64,000 nt of DNA from Leeuwenhoekiella sp. MAR_2009_132 (GCF_000687915.1 NZ_JHZY01000004.1:1560001-1624000); one strand, 5' to 3'; positions 27,001-36,118 are shown, counted from the first letter of the stretch. Numbers and translations: made by a program. Notes: a model not told the origin generated them from the sequence alone.

Positions 27001-28078
27001 TATCATAACGACCACGCAGGAGATTTTTATTTATGCCCGTAACGGAACGCGGTTTTTTTGTGAAGATGAAAGTAGTTTTACCGTGACCATTTCAGAAACT
27101 CCGGTTTTAATTCCTGAAGCAGATGTTGAGGTTTGTGGGGTTTATAGATTACCAGACTTACCACAAGATGTGTTCGCTCAGGGCTATTATTTAAGCCGAA
27201 ACAAACAAAATCCCATCCCTGTTTCTGAATATGAATTACAACCGGGAACTTACACGATTTTTAAATATGCAGAAGCATTAAACAATGCAACCTGTTTTGC
27301 TGAAGATTCTTTTGAAGTCATTGTGTATCCTCTTTTAGATTTTACTGTTGACGGTGGTACTGTTTGTAGAAATGCAGCCACAGGAGCGGTAGAAAGTGGT
27401 GTTTTATTAGATTCGGGACTCGACCCGGCAGAATTTTTAGTAAGTTGGTTTTTAAATGGTCAGGAAGTTAATCAGGGCTCAACATTTGCAGTAGAACAGG
27501 CCGGTATTTATACTGTTTCAACCCAGAAACTCACTCCAGACGTGGGTGCGGCTTGTAATTACAACCCCACAACTGTCGAAGTTTTTGAATCTGCAGAGCC
27601 TGTTGTAGAAGTAGAAATTACCCGGCCTTTTGAAGATGTTTCAGGAATACGGGTTGCGATTATTCAGGGGTATGGGGATTATGAGTATCAATTAGACGAC
27701 CAGGCTTTTCAAAACACACCCGAGTTTATAAATGTGTTGCCGGGGCCACATACCGTTACTGTACGCGGCATTAACGGCACGTGTGGAGTTACAATTGTTG
27801 AGGTGCAGGTTATAGATTTTCCGAAGTATTTTACACCTAATAATGATGGGTATCACGATACCTGGAACATTACAGCGCTCGAAGACTACCCCGAGGCACA
27901 AATTTTTATATTTGACCGGTTTGGGAAACTTATAAAAAACATCTTTCCATCTGGCCCGGGCTGGGATGGGACCTATCGAGGGGTAAATATGCCTTCAGAC
28001 GATTACTGGTTTAGAGTTGAGTATATTTTTGAAGATCGTCCAGCTGAGTTCAAATCACATTTTACGCTAAAACGGTAA
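24023..28078 (+). CDS. Giant T9SS type B surface protein with choice-of-anchor L domain
   Basis: A 1351-aa protein with a signal peptide ending LNAQQ. An N-terminal choice-of-anchor L domain spans about 25-255 (FLEFNFTPLSSNFSFDFIFASNEYGEW, VRIVIGDSNDTNFDSAIFLAGG). An Ig/PKD-like unit follows at about 262-332. Then come spacer domains and eight related Cys-anchored repeats from about residue 540 to 1100 (pattern C.x.LP.LTNG.YF...G.GT.L..GD.I..TQ.IYI). The last 85 residues form a gliding-motility-associated (type B) C-terminal tail: FTPNNDGYHDTWNI, IFDRFGKLIKNI and GWDGTYRGVNMPSDDYWF. It should be secreted by T9SS and remain on the cell surface, where it may act as an adhesin. Neighbouring genes give no operon partner. 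Confidence 0.86.
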   Translation: MLRLILCLIALISLSLNAQQVTVSNPRPAGELVDLLFNDSCAEISNVSISSIQAAGSFSNNGGAFPLANGVVLRTGIATLTGGAYTGNTADLSSELNTNSDTYLQNLNDASGSGAQINETSFLEFNFTPLSSNFSFDFIFASNEYGEWQCSSQDIVAFVLTDLSTGNAQNLAITASGESVSVRNIRDQRFNPTCNSVNENLFDSYEVTNAQSTINMRGYTQVLNAASTLTPGTPYNVRIVIGDSNDTNFDSAIFLAGGSFNTSVDLGPDRTLCSGDQATLETGLDASVYNHSWLFNGTVIPNQNASSITVNRSGTYTVRITNNGCEVTDDLTINELTVTPPVNLEECPNGGDPSIFDLTQNDADALDVDSSQFEVMYYASLSDLNANNPIPANQTTAFSSTGQTIYLRLRNLISGTICGATYNFDLDVLPAITITQPAPIEVCTIPGSDLTINLNQIDNRILNGQNPALFTITYYANQNDANAAQNALSATYVIEDGNSRETLWARVSYASNERCFRTVSFDIIINDLPPVDQLGNVITCNAYELEPLTNGNYFSGSNGTGVRYNAGDIITADIDLFIFNGPDANGCSNESSFSITFVTEFDLSEVEACGEFSIPPTPAGAFYTQPNGPDGTGRRLNTGEALTTSQTIYFYFNENNSVCRDDAFDIIVYPLPLVDMPANVVACNNFTLPALTNGNYFTEPEGQGTPLNAGDLIEETQSVYIFADDSRCTNDYEWRIFIVEEYTDMTVCGSFTVPTVEAGDFYTAALGGGILIPQGTVLNISQRIYYYVNTTDGPNCTNNSFFELEVINTPPVDTLSDQLLCEGDTYTLPTLTNGEYFEGPGRSGAQYYAGDVINTTQTIYINNQVRICENETQFTVEIRPSLPVDNLTFVFSCEAYTLPDLNNGRYFTESQGRGTELFSGTEITTTQTIFVYNAYDDFPSCYSENRFTINILGVEVETFNDVISCDSFTLPAISSGNYYTASGGQGTPLNAGDIITTTQEIFIYARNGTRFFCEDESSFTVTISETPVLIPEADVEVCGVYRLPDLPQDVFAQGYYLSRNKQNPIPVSEYELQPGTYTIFKYAEALNNATCFAEDSFEVIVYPLLDFTVDGGTVCRNAATGAVESGVLLDSGLDPAEFLVSWFLNGQEVNQGSTFAVEQAGIYTVSTQKLTPDVGAACNYNPTTVEVFESAEPVVEVEITRPFEDVSGIRVAIIQGYGDYEYQLDDQAFQNTPEFINVLPGPHTVTVRGINGTCGVTIVEVQVIDFPKYFTPNNDGYHDTWNITALEDYPEAQIFIFDRFGKLIKNIFPSGPGWDGTYRGVNMPSDDYWFRVEYIFEDRPAEFKSHFTLKR

Positions 28079-28195
28079 TAGTTTTATCTTCAATAGATTT
28101 TGGTTATAAAATCATAGCTGTTACAAACTATTTAATATGATTCTAAAATTTATACGTTGCGTTAATGTTGAAGTGTTCTTACTTAAATTTACCCT

Positions 28196-28597
28196 ATGCA
28201 AAAAATCGCTACCGCAATTTTATCGGTTTTTATACTTGCCCAAAGTTTCAATGTAAGTTTTGGGGATTTTTTGCATATAGATGATTTAATCGCGCACTAT
28301 GAGTATCACCAGGAGACTTTTGGCGATACTATAATCACGTTTATTGATAAGCATTACGGCGAACTTAAATCAGAACACAACAGAGAACATCAGGAAGAAC
28401 GCGAAGATCACGAGAAGTTACCTTTTGAACATCAACACAGTTGTGTGCATTCTGTAGTCGCTTTTTTTGATCAAAATGATTTGGAGGTTATTCCTAAGAT
28501 TATTCCTGCAGATCAAGTTTCTTCAAATTTTGAATATCACAATTCGTATTCTCATGCGGTAGATTCAAGCATTTTTCAGCCGCCCAAAAACGCTTAA
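28196..28597 (+). CDS. His-rich small secreted protein upstream of the RND pump
   Basis: A 133-aa protein with an N-terminal signal-like hydrophobic stretch (TAILSVFILAQSFNVSFG). It has about 12 His residues, most between about residues 27 and 90 (ELKSEHNREHQEEREDHEK and FEHQHSCVHS), plus a single Cys. The composition suggests metal binding in the periplasm. It lies 92 bp upstream of the RND gene with a hairpin between. Similar small proteins precede CusA/CzcA-type genes in other Flavobacteriia, to my knowledge, but the function is not established. Confidence 0.65.
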   Translation: MQKIATAILSVFILAQSFNVSFGDFLHIDDLIAHYEYHQETFGDTIITFIDKHYGELKSEHNREHQEEREDHEKLPFEHQHSCVHSVVAFFDQNDLEVIPKIIPADQVSSNFEYHNSYSHAVDSSIFQPPKNA

Positions 28598-28606
28598 AAC
28601 AGTTGT

Positions 28607-28633
28607 TTTGGCTATTAGCCAAAGCCTTTTTTT
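28607..28633 (+). terminator. Hairpin with T-run between the His-rich gene and the RND gene
   Basis: Stem TTTGGCT / AGCCAAA with loop ATT, then GCC and a run of seven T (28627-28633). It could act as a partial terminator or attenuator that sets the ratio between the upstream gene and the pump. Confidence 0.5.
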
Positions 28634-28689
28634 AATCTTATCCCTACCGGTTTAAGAATAGTATGTTTTAACGTTTTTATTTTAATGCT

Positions 28690-31600
28690 ATGCTTAATGC
28701 AATTATAACTTTTAGCATCAGGAATAAATTAATTATCCTGTTGTTTACCACCGCGATTGTGGCTTTTGGGCTGTATTCGCTAACCCAACTTTCTGTAGGT
28801 GCCGTTCCTGATGTTACTAACAATCAGGTACAGGTAATCACCACATCACAAAATCTTTCTACGGTAGATATGGAGCAATTCATTACCTATCCTGTAGAAT
28901 TACAAATGGCAAATTTACCCGGCGTAAAAGAAATACGCTCGGTTTCAAAATTTGGTCTTTCGGTAGTAACCGTGGTTTTTGAGGATGAAATGGGTACTTA
29001 CTTACCCAGACAACTGCTCGCCGAAAAAATTAAATCTGCTTCAGAACAAATTCCGGCTAGTTTTGGAACTCCGCAAATGGGACCCATTACCACGGGTCTG
29101 GGAGAAATTTACCAGTATATTCTAGATGTTAAACCCGGTTATGAAAACAAGTACACCGCTACAGAACTACGCACTATACAAGACTGGGTTGTTAAACGCC
29201 AGCTTTCTGGTATTCCCGGGGTAGTAGAAATCAATTCATGGGGTGGTTACTTAAAACAGTACGAGGTTGCTATAAACACTCAGAAATTAAATGCAATGCA
29301 TATTTCTGCAGCTGAGGTTTTTACTGCTTTAGAAAAAAATAACAGTATCGCCGGGGGTGGATATATCGAGAAAGCTAATCAATCGTATTTTATACGTGGC
29401 GAAGGACTTGCAAGTTCTCTTGAAGATATTGAGAATATGGTGGTTGCTAACCAAAATGGTATACCTGTTTATGTTAAAGATGTAGCAACGGTAGGTTTTG
29501 GTTATGCAACACGCTTTGGCGCAATAACTGGTAATGGTGAAGGCGAGAAAGTACTGGGGCAGGTAATGATGCTTAAAGACGCCAACTCAAATCAGGTGAT
29601 TCAGGCGGTTAAAGATCGGGTTGAAGAGATAAGCGGCTCTTTACCCGAAGGGGTTTACATCAATGCCTTTTTAGACCGAAGCGAACTTATTGCAAAAACC
29701 ACATTTACTATTGGTGAAAATCTGGTTCTTGGTTTTCTCATCGTGATTTTTGTTGTCGTTCTGCTTTTAGGGAACTGGCGTAGTGGTCTGGTTGTCGCTT
29801 CGGTAATACCGCTTTGTTTATTGTTTGCCATATCACTTATGAATATTTTTGATGTTGATGCAAATTTACTGAGTCTTGGGGCGATAGATTTTGGAATTAT
29901 TATAGACGGCGCAGTAATTATTGTAGAGTTTGTGGCTTATAAAATGGCACAAAAACAAAACACGATAAGAGAACTTACCACTACGGAAACCCGCCAACTT
30001 AAAGATGAGATTACAACAGACGCGGCGTCAACGATGATGAATTCGGCGGTATTTGGTCAATTGATTATTTTAATCGTTTTTATCCCCATACTTTCCTTAA
30101 GTGGTGTAGAAGGCAAGATGTTTAAGCCTATGGCACTGGTTTTTAGCTTTGCAGTCGTTGGAGCAATGCTGTTATGTTTTACTTATGTGCCTGTAGCAGC
30201 CTCATTATTTTTAAAGGCGGAAGCCCCTTCAGACCGAAACATTTCGGTACGATTGGTTAATTTTTTAAAGCAGAAGTACGAGCGCGTTATTCACTGGGCA
30301 TTAGATTCCCGAAAACTGGTTGTAGGGCTTTCAGTAGGCTTGCTTGCAGCATCGGTATATTTATTTACCACAATGGGCGGGGAGTTTGTTCCGCAATTAG
30401 ACGAGGGAGATTTTGTAATTCAGCCAGTGCTCAAAACAGGAACTTCGCTTAGTGGAGCAATAGCGCGTACCACGCAGATTGAACAAATACTCCTTGATAG
30501 TTTTCCTGAAGTTAAACAGGTGGTGAGTCGCATAGGCGCGGCCGAAGTACCTACAGACCCTATGTCTATGGAGGAAAGCGATGTGATTGTAACGCTCAAA
30601 CCAAAAGGAGACTGGGTTTCTGCAGAAACTAAAGATGAGCTGGCAGACCGCTTTAAAGAGGCGTTAAGTGTTATTCCCGGAATGGAAATTGAATTTACAC
30701 AGCCTATCGAGATGCGTTTTAATGAGTTGATTACCGGCGTGCGGGCAGATATCGCTATTAAAATCTTTGGTGAAGATCTTGATATTCTCAATAAAAAAGG
30801 TAATGAAATTCGGGATTTAATTCAGGATGTAGAAGGTGCCGCAGACATTTCGGTAGAGAAAGTTACCGGTTTACCCCAAATGAGCGTAAAGTATAACCGG
30901 GCAAAAATAGCCCGCTACGGTCTCAATATTTCAGACCTTAATGACGTAGTGAAAATGGGATTTTCGGGACAAACCGTTGGGAATATTTTTGAAGGGGAAA
31001 AACGATTTGATCTGGTCGTACGACTGGAACAAAACCAGCGTAAAGATATTGATAACCTTCAGAATTTATATGTGGATACACCGCTAGGGGCAAAAGTGAG
31101 ACTTAGCGAACTCGCCGAAATAAGTTATACAAAAGGTGCCGCGAAAATCTCACGTGATGAGACTAAACGTCGCATTGTTGTAGGTGTAAATGTGCGTAAC
31201 CGCGATCTACAATCTGTGGTTGATGAGATTCAGGCGCTTGTAACTCAAAATATAAAACTACCTACCGGCTATTCTATAGATTATGGGGGCCAGTTTGAAA
31301 ATCTACAAAGTGCTACCTCCCGTTTGCAAATAGCGGTTCCTGTGGCGTTGCTGCTCATTTTTATAATGTTGTATTTCGCTTTTAATTCAGTTAAAGAAGC
31401 CTTGCTGATTTTTACAGCAATCCCACTTTCGGCAGTGGGTGGTATCGTTTTATTATGGCTGCGCGGTATGCCTTTTAGTATTTCGGCAGGTGTTGGGTTT
31501 ATTGCGCTGTTTGGCATTGCTGTACTTAATGGTATTGTAATGCTCGAGCATTTTAAAGAACTTAAAAACCAGGGAATCACAGATATGCGGGAGCTTATTA

Positions 31601-33018
31601 CTAAAGGTGCGACAGATCGTTTGAGAGCGGTATTGCTTACGGCAACTGCAGCTGCACTGGGTTTTTTACCTATGGCGGTATCTACAAATGCCGGGGCAGA
31701 GGTACAACGCCCACTAGCAACAGTGGTTATAGGAGGCCTTATTTCAGCAACATTATTAACACTGGTGGTATTACCGGTTCTGGTTTCCTGGTTTGATAAC
31801 GATTTAAAAAATGAAGGCGGAATGAAATTTAAAAACAAAGGAATTTCAATACTCCTGATTTTGATTTTGATGGGAGGTTTTGCACAGGCTCAGGAAATAA
31901 ACAGTTTTGAGCAGGTACGCGATCTCGCATTTAAAAACAATGCGGGTATAAAAGCTGCCGGTTTGCGCAGTGAAGAAGCAACTGCAGCTATAGGAAATGC
32001 ATTTACATTTGATAAAACTGAAGTGTATTATCATTTTGATGAAAACAACCTTGCGTCAAACAACCGGCCTATAGATGTTTTTGGGGTGAGTCAGACTTTT
32101 TTGTTTCCTACGGTGTATTTTGCGCAAGCTAAGGTGAATAAGGCCAATTATAATCTGGTCGCGACTCGCGCCGAACTTACTAAAATAGAGTTAGAGCGCA
32201 GCCTTGCAAGTTCGTATTACAACCTGCAGTATGTAAATGAAAAATTTCGGTTGTATGAGAATCTGGACAGCATCTATCAGAATTTTGCCTATGCGGCAAA
32301 ACGCCGGTTTGAGTTGGGCGAAAGCAATTATCTCGAGAAAATTTCGGCGCAAGCCAAACAAAAAGAGATCGAAACGCAGCTCAAACAAGTGCGTGAAGAA
32401 CTGAAAGCGGCTGCTATTAACCTAAATCGTTTGATGCAAGTAGATAATTTTCACGTTCAATTTAAACCTTTAGATCGTTTGATCCCCAAAATAAATTATG
32501 AAACGATGGGAACGGCAAACGCATACTATGATTCTAAAATTAGTTTAGCTGAAGCCCAACGTCAATACAGTAGTCAACAGCTTTTGCCAGATCTAACTTT
32601 AAACTATTTTCAGGGTACCAACGACGGTTTAAATAAAAATCTGATCGGGTATCAGTTTGGCGTAAAGATTCCTTTGTTTTTCTCAGGAGCGGCAAGCCAA
32701 ATAAAAACGGCCAGAATTTCTGCCGAAGCGGCACAACAGGAAGCGGTTAATTATAAAATTCAGTTACAGGCTAAGCAAGAAGAATTGATAAGTCATTTAT
32801 CTAAATATACAGAGACACTTGCATATTACGAGCAGGAGGGAAATGCATTGGCAGACGAACTTGAAAAAACAGCGATTACCAGCTATAAAAACGGGGAGAT
32901 AAACTTTTTTCAATACATACAAATCCTGCAACAGGCGTATGATATTAAACTCGCATATCTGGAGAGTCTTAATAACTACAATCAGGTGGTTATTCAGCTC
33001 AATTACAGTGTTCTATAA
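28690..33018 (+). CDS. CusA/CzcA-type heavy-metal RND pump fused to TolC-like outer-membrane factor
   Basis: A 1442-aa protein in one uninterrupted frame. Residues 1 to about 1040 are a heavy-metal-efflux RND permease: the first helix and TNNQVQVIT, the transmembrane motif IDFGIIIDGAVIIVEF with its acidic proton-relay residue, and FTQPIEMRFNELITGVRADIAIKIFG as in CusA/CzcA. From Met1045 (31822) a second polypeptide begins, KFKNKGISILLILILMGGFAQAQE. This is a perfect signal peptide, followed by about 390 residues of TolC-like outer-membrane factor (EEATAAIGNAFTF, LQQAYDIKLAYLESLNNYNQ). The fusion is known in Bacteroidota. The pump takes metal, probably Cu or Zn/Co/Cd, from periplasm or cytoplasm through the envelope. 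The adaptor follows 41 bp downstream. Confidence 0.88.
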   Translation: MLNAIITFSIRNKLIILLFTTAIVAFGLYSLTQLSVGAVPDVTNNQVQVITTSQNLSTVDMEQFITYPVELQMANLPGVKEIRSVSKFGLSVVTVVFEDEMGTYLPRQLLAEKIKSASEQIPASFGTPQMGPITTGLGEIYQYILDVKPGYENKYTATELRTIQDWVVKRQLSGIPGVVEINSWGGYLKQYEVAINTQKLNAMHISAAEVFTALEKNNSIAGGGYIEKANQSYFIRGEGLASSLEDIENMVVANQNGIPVYVKDVATVGFGYATRFGAITGNGEGEKVLGQVMMLKDANSNQVIQAVKDRVEEISGSLPEGVYINAFLDRSELIAKTTFTIGENLVLGFLIVIFVVVLLLGNWRSGLVVASVIPLCLLFAISLMNIFDVDANLLSLGAIDFGIIIDGAVIIVEFVAYKMAQKQNTIRELTTTETRQLKDEITTDAASTMMNSAVFGQLIILIVFIPILSLSGVEGKMFKPMALVFSFAVVGAMLLCFTYVPVAASLFLKAEAPSDRNISVRLVNFLKQKYERVIHWALDSRKLVVGLSVGLLAASVYLFTTMGGEFVPQLDEGDFVIQPVLKTGTSLSGAIARTTQIEQILLDSFPEVKQVVSRIGAAEVPTDPMSMEESDVIVTLKPKGDWVSAETKDELADRFKEALSVIPGMEIEFTQPIEMRFNELITGVRADIAIKIFGEDLDILNKKGNEIRDLIQDVEGAADISVEKVTGLPQMSVKYNRAKIARYGLNISDLNDVVKMGFSGQTVGNIFEGEKRFDLVVRLEQNQRKDIDNLQNLYVDTPLGAKVRLSELAEISYTKGAAKISRDETKRRIVVGVNVRNRDLQSVVDEIQALVTQNIKLPTGYSIDYGGQFENLQSATSRLQIAVPVALLLIFIMLYFAFNSVKEALLIFTAIPLSAVGGIVLLWLRGMPFSISAGVGFIALFGIAVLNGIVMLEHFKELKNQGITDMRELITKGATDRLRAVLLTATAAALGFLPMAVSTNAGAEVQRPLATVVIGGLISATLLTLVVLPVLVSWFDNDLKNEGGMKFKNKGISILLILILMGGFAQAQEINSFEQVRDLAFKNNAGIKAAGLRSEEATAAIGNAFTFDKTEVYYHFDENNLASNNRPIDVFGVSQTFLFPTVYFAQAKVNKANYNLVATRAELTKIELERSLASSYYNLQYVNEKFRLYENLDSIYQNFAYAAKRRFELGESNYLEKISAQAKQKEIETQLKQVREELKAAAINLNRLMQVDNFHVQFKPLDRLIPKINYETMGTANAYYDSKISLAEAQRQYSSQQLLPDLTLNYFQGTNDGLNKNLIGYQFGVKIPLFFSGAASQIKTARISAEAAQQEAVNYKIQLQAKQEELISHLSKYTETLAYYEQEGNALADELEKTAITSYKNGEINFFQYIQILQQAYDIKLAYLESLNNYNQVVIQLNYSVL

Positions 33019-33059
33019 ATCAACTAATCCGTCTTAAAGGCGCTTTTATAAAAATTCTA

Positions 33060-34199
33060 ATGAAAAATTTAATTAAACGATACGCACAAATTTGCTCGCT
33101 TTTTATAGTGTTAAGCTGTGGAAGCAAAGAGAAAAATGCTGAAGAAGAACCCAGGGTAAATAAGGCAGATATTACGGTGACTCAAAAGCAGTTTAGTAGT
33201 GCCGGTCTTGAACTCGATAAGTTAAAGGAGGCTACATTCCCAGAATGGGTAGAAGCTAGCGGAATGATTGATGTCCCACCCGAAAACAGAGCCGTAATTA
33301 CGTCTTTTATGGGAGGCTATATTAAAGACAACCCGTTGTTGATAGGTGATGCCGTTAAAAAAGGACAGGTGTTGATCACGCTTGAGAATACCGAGTTTGT
33401 TGCGCTACAACAAGAATTTCAGGAACTGGCAGAGCAATTAGCGTATTTAAAGTCAGAATATGAGCGGCAACAAGCTTTAGTAGCCGAAAAAATTACTTCA
33501 CAAAAAAACTTTTTAAAAGCTGAAAGTGAATACAAAAGAAGTGTGGCAACCTATAACGGACTTCAGAAAAAATTGCAGATGCTCAACATTAGCACCGCGC
33601 AGGCTTTGCAAGGAAACTATACCTCGCTGGCACGTATTTATGCACCCATAACCGGTACCATTTCTGAGACTTTTGTGAGTAAAGGAAGCTATGTTTCTCC
33701 CGCAGATCCTATTATGGAAATTATAGACGTAGACCACATACATCTCGAGCTTTCGGTATTTGAGAAAGATATGCTTAACGTGCAGAAAGGGCAGGCGATA
33801 CAATTTAAAATCCCGGAATCTTCAAACACAATGTATAAAGGAGAAGTACATCTAATAGGAAATTCGCTTAGTGAGCAAGGTCGTACGGTAAAAGTACACG
33901 GGCATCTGGAGCACGAGAACGACACCCCAACATTTGCGGTAGGAATGTTTGTTGAGGCTAAGATTGAAACCGGAGAAGCCACGCGAATGGCGTTACCTCA
34001 GACCGCTGTTGTAAATCTTGGAGAAGCGTATTATGTACTTAAATTAAAAAGTAAGGAAAATGGCGCATATTTATTTGACCAGATAGCGGTAGAACCCGGA
34101 AAAACCGCAAATGGATTAACCGAAATTTTAAATGCAGATCAGCTCGATAAAAATGCGCAATATCTTACTAAAGGTGCTTTTGAGTTAATACAGGAATAG
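33060..34199 (+). CDS. RND periplasmic adaptor lipoprotein (CusB/CzcB-type)
   Basis: A 379-aa membrane-fusion protein with lipobox LSCG near residue 20, so it is anchored by lipid. After GMIDVPPENRAVITSFMGGYIKDNPLLIGDAVKKGQVLI (half lipoyl motif) comes a helical hairpin (ALQQEFQELAEQLAYLKSEYERQ). The second half-lipoyl/barrel region is IYAPITGTISETFVSKGSYVSPADPIMEIIDVDHIHLELSVFEKDM. It joins the inner-membrane pump to the fused outer-membrane factor. It is the second gene of the pump operon and is terminated by the hairpin at 34221. Confidence 0.92.
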   Translation: MKNLIKRYAQICSLFIVLSCGSKEKNAEEEPRVNKADITVTQKQFSSAGLELDKLKEATFPEWVEASGMIDVPPENRAVITSFMGGYIKDNPLLIGDAVKKGQVLITLENTEFVALQQEFQELAEQLAYLKSEYERQQALVAEKITSQKNFLKAESEYKRSVATYNGLQKKLQMLNISTAQALQGNYTSLARIYAPITGTISETFVSKGSYVSPADPIMEIIDVDHIHLELSVFEKDMLNVQKGQAIQFKIPESSNTMYKGEVHLIGNSLSEQGRTVKVHGHLEHENDTPTFAVGMFVEAKIETGEATRMALPQTAVVNLGEAYYVLKLKSKENGAYLFDQIAVEPGKTANGLTEILNADQLDKNAQYLTKGAFELIQE

Positions 34200-34220
34200 T
34201 ATCAAAATACTTAAATTGAA

Positions 34221-34262
34221 AAATAAACCTCAACGGATTTTAATTTCTGTTGAGGTTTATTT
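34221..34262 (+). terminator. Terminator of the RND operon
   Basis: A 14-bp stem AAATAAACCTCAAC / GTTGAGGTTTATTT with a 14-nt loop, 22 nt past the adaptor gene, ending in TTGTTTT. Confidence 0.8.
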
Positions 34263-34309
34263 GTTTTAAACTGTATTTTTCAGTTTTTAAAACTTTTAGA
34301 ACCATTTAA

Positions 34310-34897
34310 ATGAAACACTTTTTATTGATTGCCTGCTTCCTTTTTGCAAGCTTCACGATACACGCACAGAACTATAAAAGCACTATAAAAAGTACTTTTT
34401 CAGAATATCTGGATGCGATTGTAAACTCAGACTTTGAGAAAGCGATGGATTATATGTTGCCCGAATTCTTCGATATTATCCCTAGAGCGCAACTCGTGAG
34501 CATTATGGAGCAGACGTTTAATAACCCGCAAATGTCTTTTAAAATTCGTAATCCTGAAGTGTTGCGTGTTGAGGATGCACAGGAGATAGAAGATAAATTT
34601 TATGCAATGCTCACCTATGCAAATGATATGGATATGCAACTTAAAGGTGAAGAAAACGAGACCGAAGAACAAAAAGCTATGCGTACGGGGCTTACACAAG
34701 CTGCATTTGCACAATCATTTGGTAAAGATAATGTGAAGTATAAAGACTCTACAGATAGTTATACCATACACGCAGAAAAAGAGGTTATCGCAATCTCAAA
34801 TAATGGCACCACAGATTGGAAATTTATCGTTCTCGAAAACCGCCAAAATGGGATGTTAGAAAAATTAGTTCCGGCAGCTTTACTCGAGCAAAACTAG
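34310..34897 (+). CDS. Secreted protein of unknown function
   Basis: A 195-aa protein with a signal peptide ending FTIHAQ. The mature part is mixed helix and strand (STFSEYLDAIVNSDFEKAMDYMLPEFFDIIPRAQL), which recalls NTF2-like secreted proteins, although no ligand motif is seen. It follows the RND terminator and is convergent with crtY, 21 bp apart. It is not clearly part of the efflux operon. No function is assigned. Confidence 0.7.
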   Translation: MKHFLLIACFLFASFTIHAQNYKSTIKSTFSEYLDAIVNSDFEKAMDYMLPEFFDIIPRAQLVSIMEQTFNNPQMSFKIRNPEVLRVEDAQEIEDKFYAMLTYANDMDMQLKGEENETEEQKAMRTGLTQAAFAQSFGKDNVKYKDSTDSYTIHAEKEVIAISNNGTTDWKFIVLENRQNGMLEKLVPAALLEQN

Positions 34898-34918
34898 ATT
34901 TTAACCCTTCCGGTATTT

Positions 34919-36067
34919 TTATTTCAACCCAAAAAAAGACTTTATAAATTCTTTTTTAGGCAGACTCCAGATGATTTGTAAGTCTTCTTTTACGGTGCTG
35001 GTGCCGTCCAGAAATCTAAATATTTTAGCAATCTCATTCTTTTTAAACATCTGTGTAAAAAGAGCCGCTCCCTGATCATTATTGCGGTACAAAACATCTA
35101 GAAATAGCTTGTCATACCAGCGGTATCTATCGTTTAGCGAAAGCTTTCTAAAGTCACTTTCTTGCTTTAAAAAGCGAATCAATTCAGCTGTTCTTTTCAC
35201 GGTATAGCTAAAGGTATAACCGGTGCTACCACGCGTCCAACCGCCTGCTGTGCCTATATGCATTAGGCTTTTCGTATTGTGTTGTTCAAACGGATAGGCC
35301 GTCATCGGGATGCTGCCTTGTTCTACGGCTGTGACTTCATATTGTGACGCGCCCAGACCTTCCATATAATCTTCTATTGCCGCTTCATATTCTGCTTTGG
35401 GCAGAAGATGTTCAGAAAAAAGGGTGTACTCTACAAGGGCTTGATTTTTCGCCGTAGGCAACACATACATAAAACGCGTATTGCCATTTTGCTTGATAGA
35501 AAAATCCATAAAAGTGGCAACTTCAGGATCAAAAACAGATTCCTGAGTTTTTACTTCCCAGCCTATAAAATGCTGTTGTAAAACTGGAAATGCAGTTTGA
35601 TTTTTTAGCCGTTCTGGCGGAAGAATACTGCTAAACGCTTTAGAAGCCGTATAGGTATTTTGATCTGTAGTGACCTCAACACCTTGTTTTGTTTCGGTTA
35701 AGTCTTGAAAATTTTCAGTTTTAAAAGTTATTTGTTTGGAAGCCCGAAGGATTTCAAAAACCGAATTGTAAAAATCGATGCCTTCAATCTTATTATAACT
35801 GTATTCTTTCAGCGGAATTTCAGCATCAAATGCACTGCCTTTAAACCGTATTTTATTCCATTTTTTAGAAATTACCGCATCCCAGTTATGTGAATTTTCA
35901 CTCCAAAAACACCAGGTACGGTCATTCTTATTTTTTTCAGATTTATCAATAAGAAGGATGCTTTTATCTGAAAAGTAAGGATCACTAACTAATGATTTTG
36001 CAACCATCAATCCAGATAGCCCGGCGCCCAGTATGATGTAATCAAAATGTAAAGAAGTCTTTTGCAT
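34919..36067 (-). CDS. crtY: Lycopene beta-cyclase
   Basis: A 382-aa FAD-dependent lycopene cyclase of the CrtY type. It has an N-terminal dinucleotide-binding motif IILGAGLSGLMVAKSL, the characteristic NDRTWCFW, the IPMTAYPFEQ region and GTAGGWTRGSTGYTFSYT near the flavin-binding C-terminus. It converts lycopene to beta-carotene, a step toward zeaxanthin-type pigments and retinal. The other carotenoid genes (crtE, crtB, crtI, crtZ) are not in this window, so the pathway is dispersed. It is the third gene in a minus-strand run after the TonB receptor and thioredoxin-like protein, with 51 bp separating it from the latter. Confidence 0.94.
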   Translation of the reverse strand: MQKTSLHFDYIILGAGLSGLMVAKSLVSDPYFSDKSILLIDKSEKNKNDRTWCFWSENSHNWDAVISKKWNKIRFKGSAFDAEIPLKEYSYNKIEGIDFYNSVFEILRASKQITFKTENFQDLTETKQGVEVTTDQNTYTASKAFSSILPPERLKNQTAFPVLQQHFIGWEVKTQESVFDPEVATFMDFSIKQNGNTRFMYVLPTAKNQALVEYTLFSEHLLPKAEYEAAIEDYMEGLGASQYEVTAVEQGSIPMTAYPFEQHNTKSLMHIGTAGGWTRGSTGYTFSYTVKRTAELIRFLKQESDFRKLSLNDRYRWYDKLFLDVLYRNNDQGAALFTQMFKKNEIAKIFRFLDGTSTVKEDLQIIWSLPKKEFIKSFFGLK

Positions 36068-36118
36068 AGCGGTTTAAAGCTAGAACTTATTGAGCTATCG
36101 CACAAAATGATTTTAAGC

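Noticed and set aside
31281..31838. 185-codon antisense open frame inside the RND gene
   Set aside because: It is the mirror of a strongly conserved RND membrane region and has no independent features.
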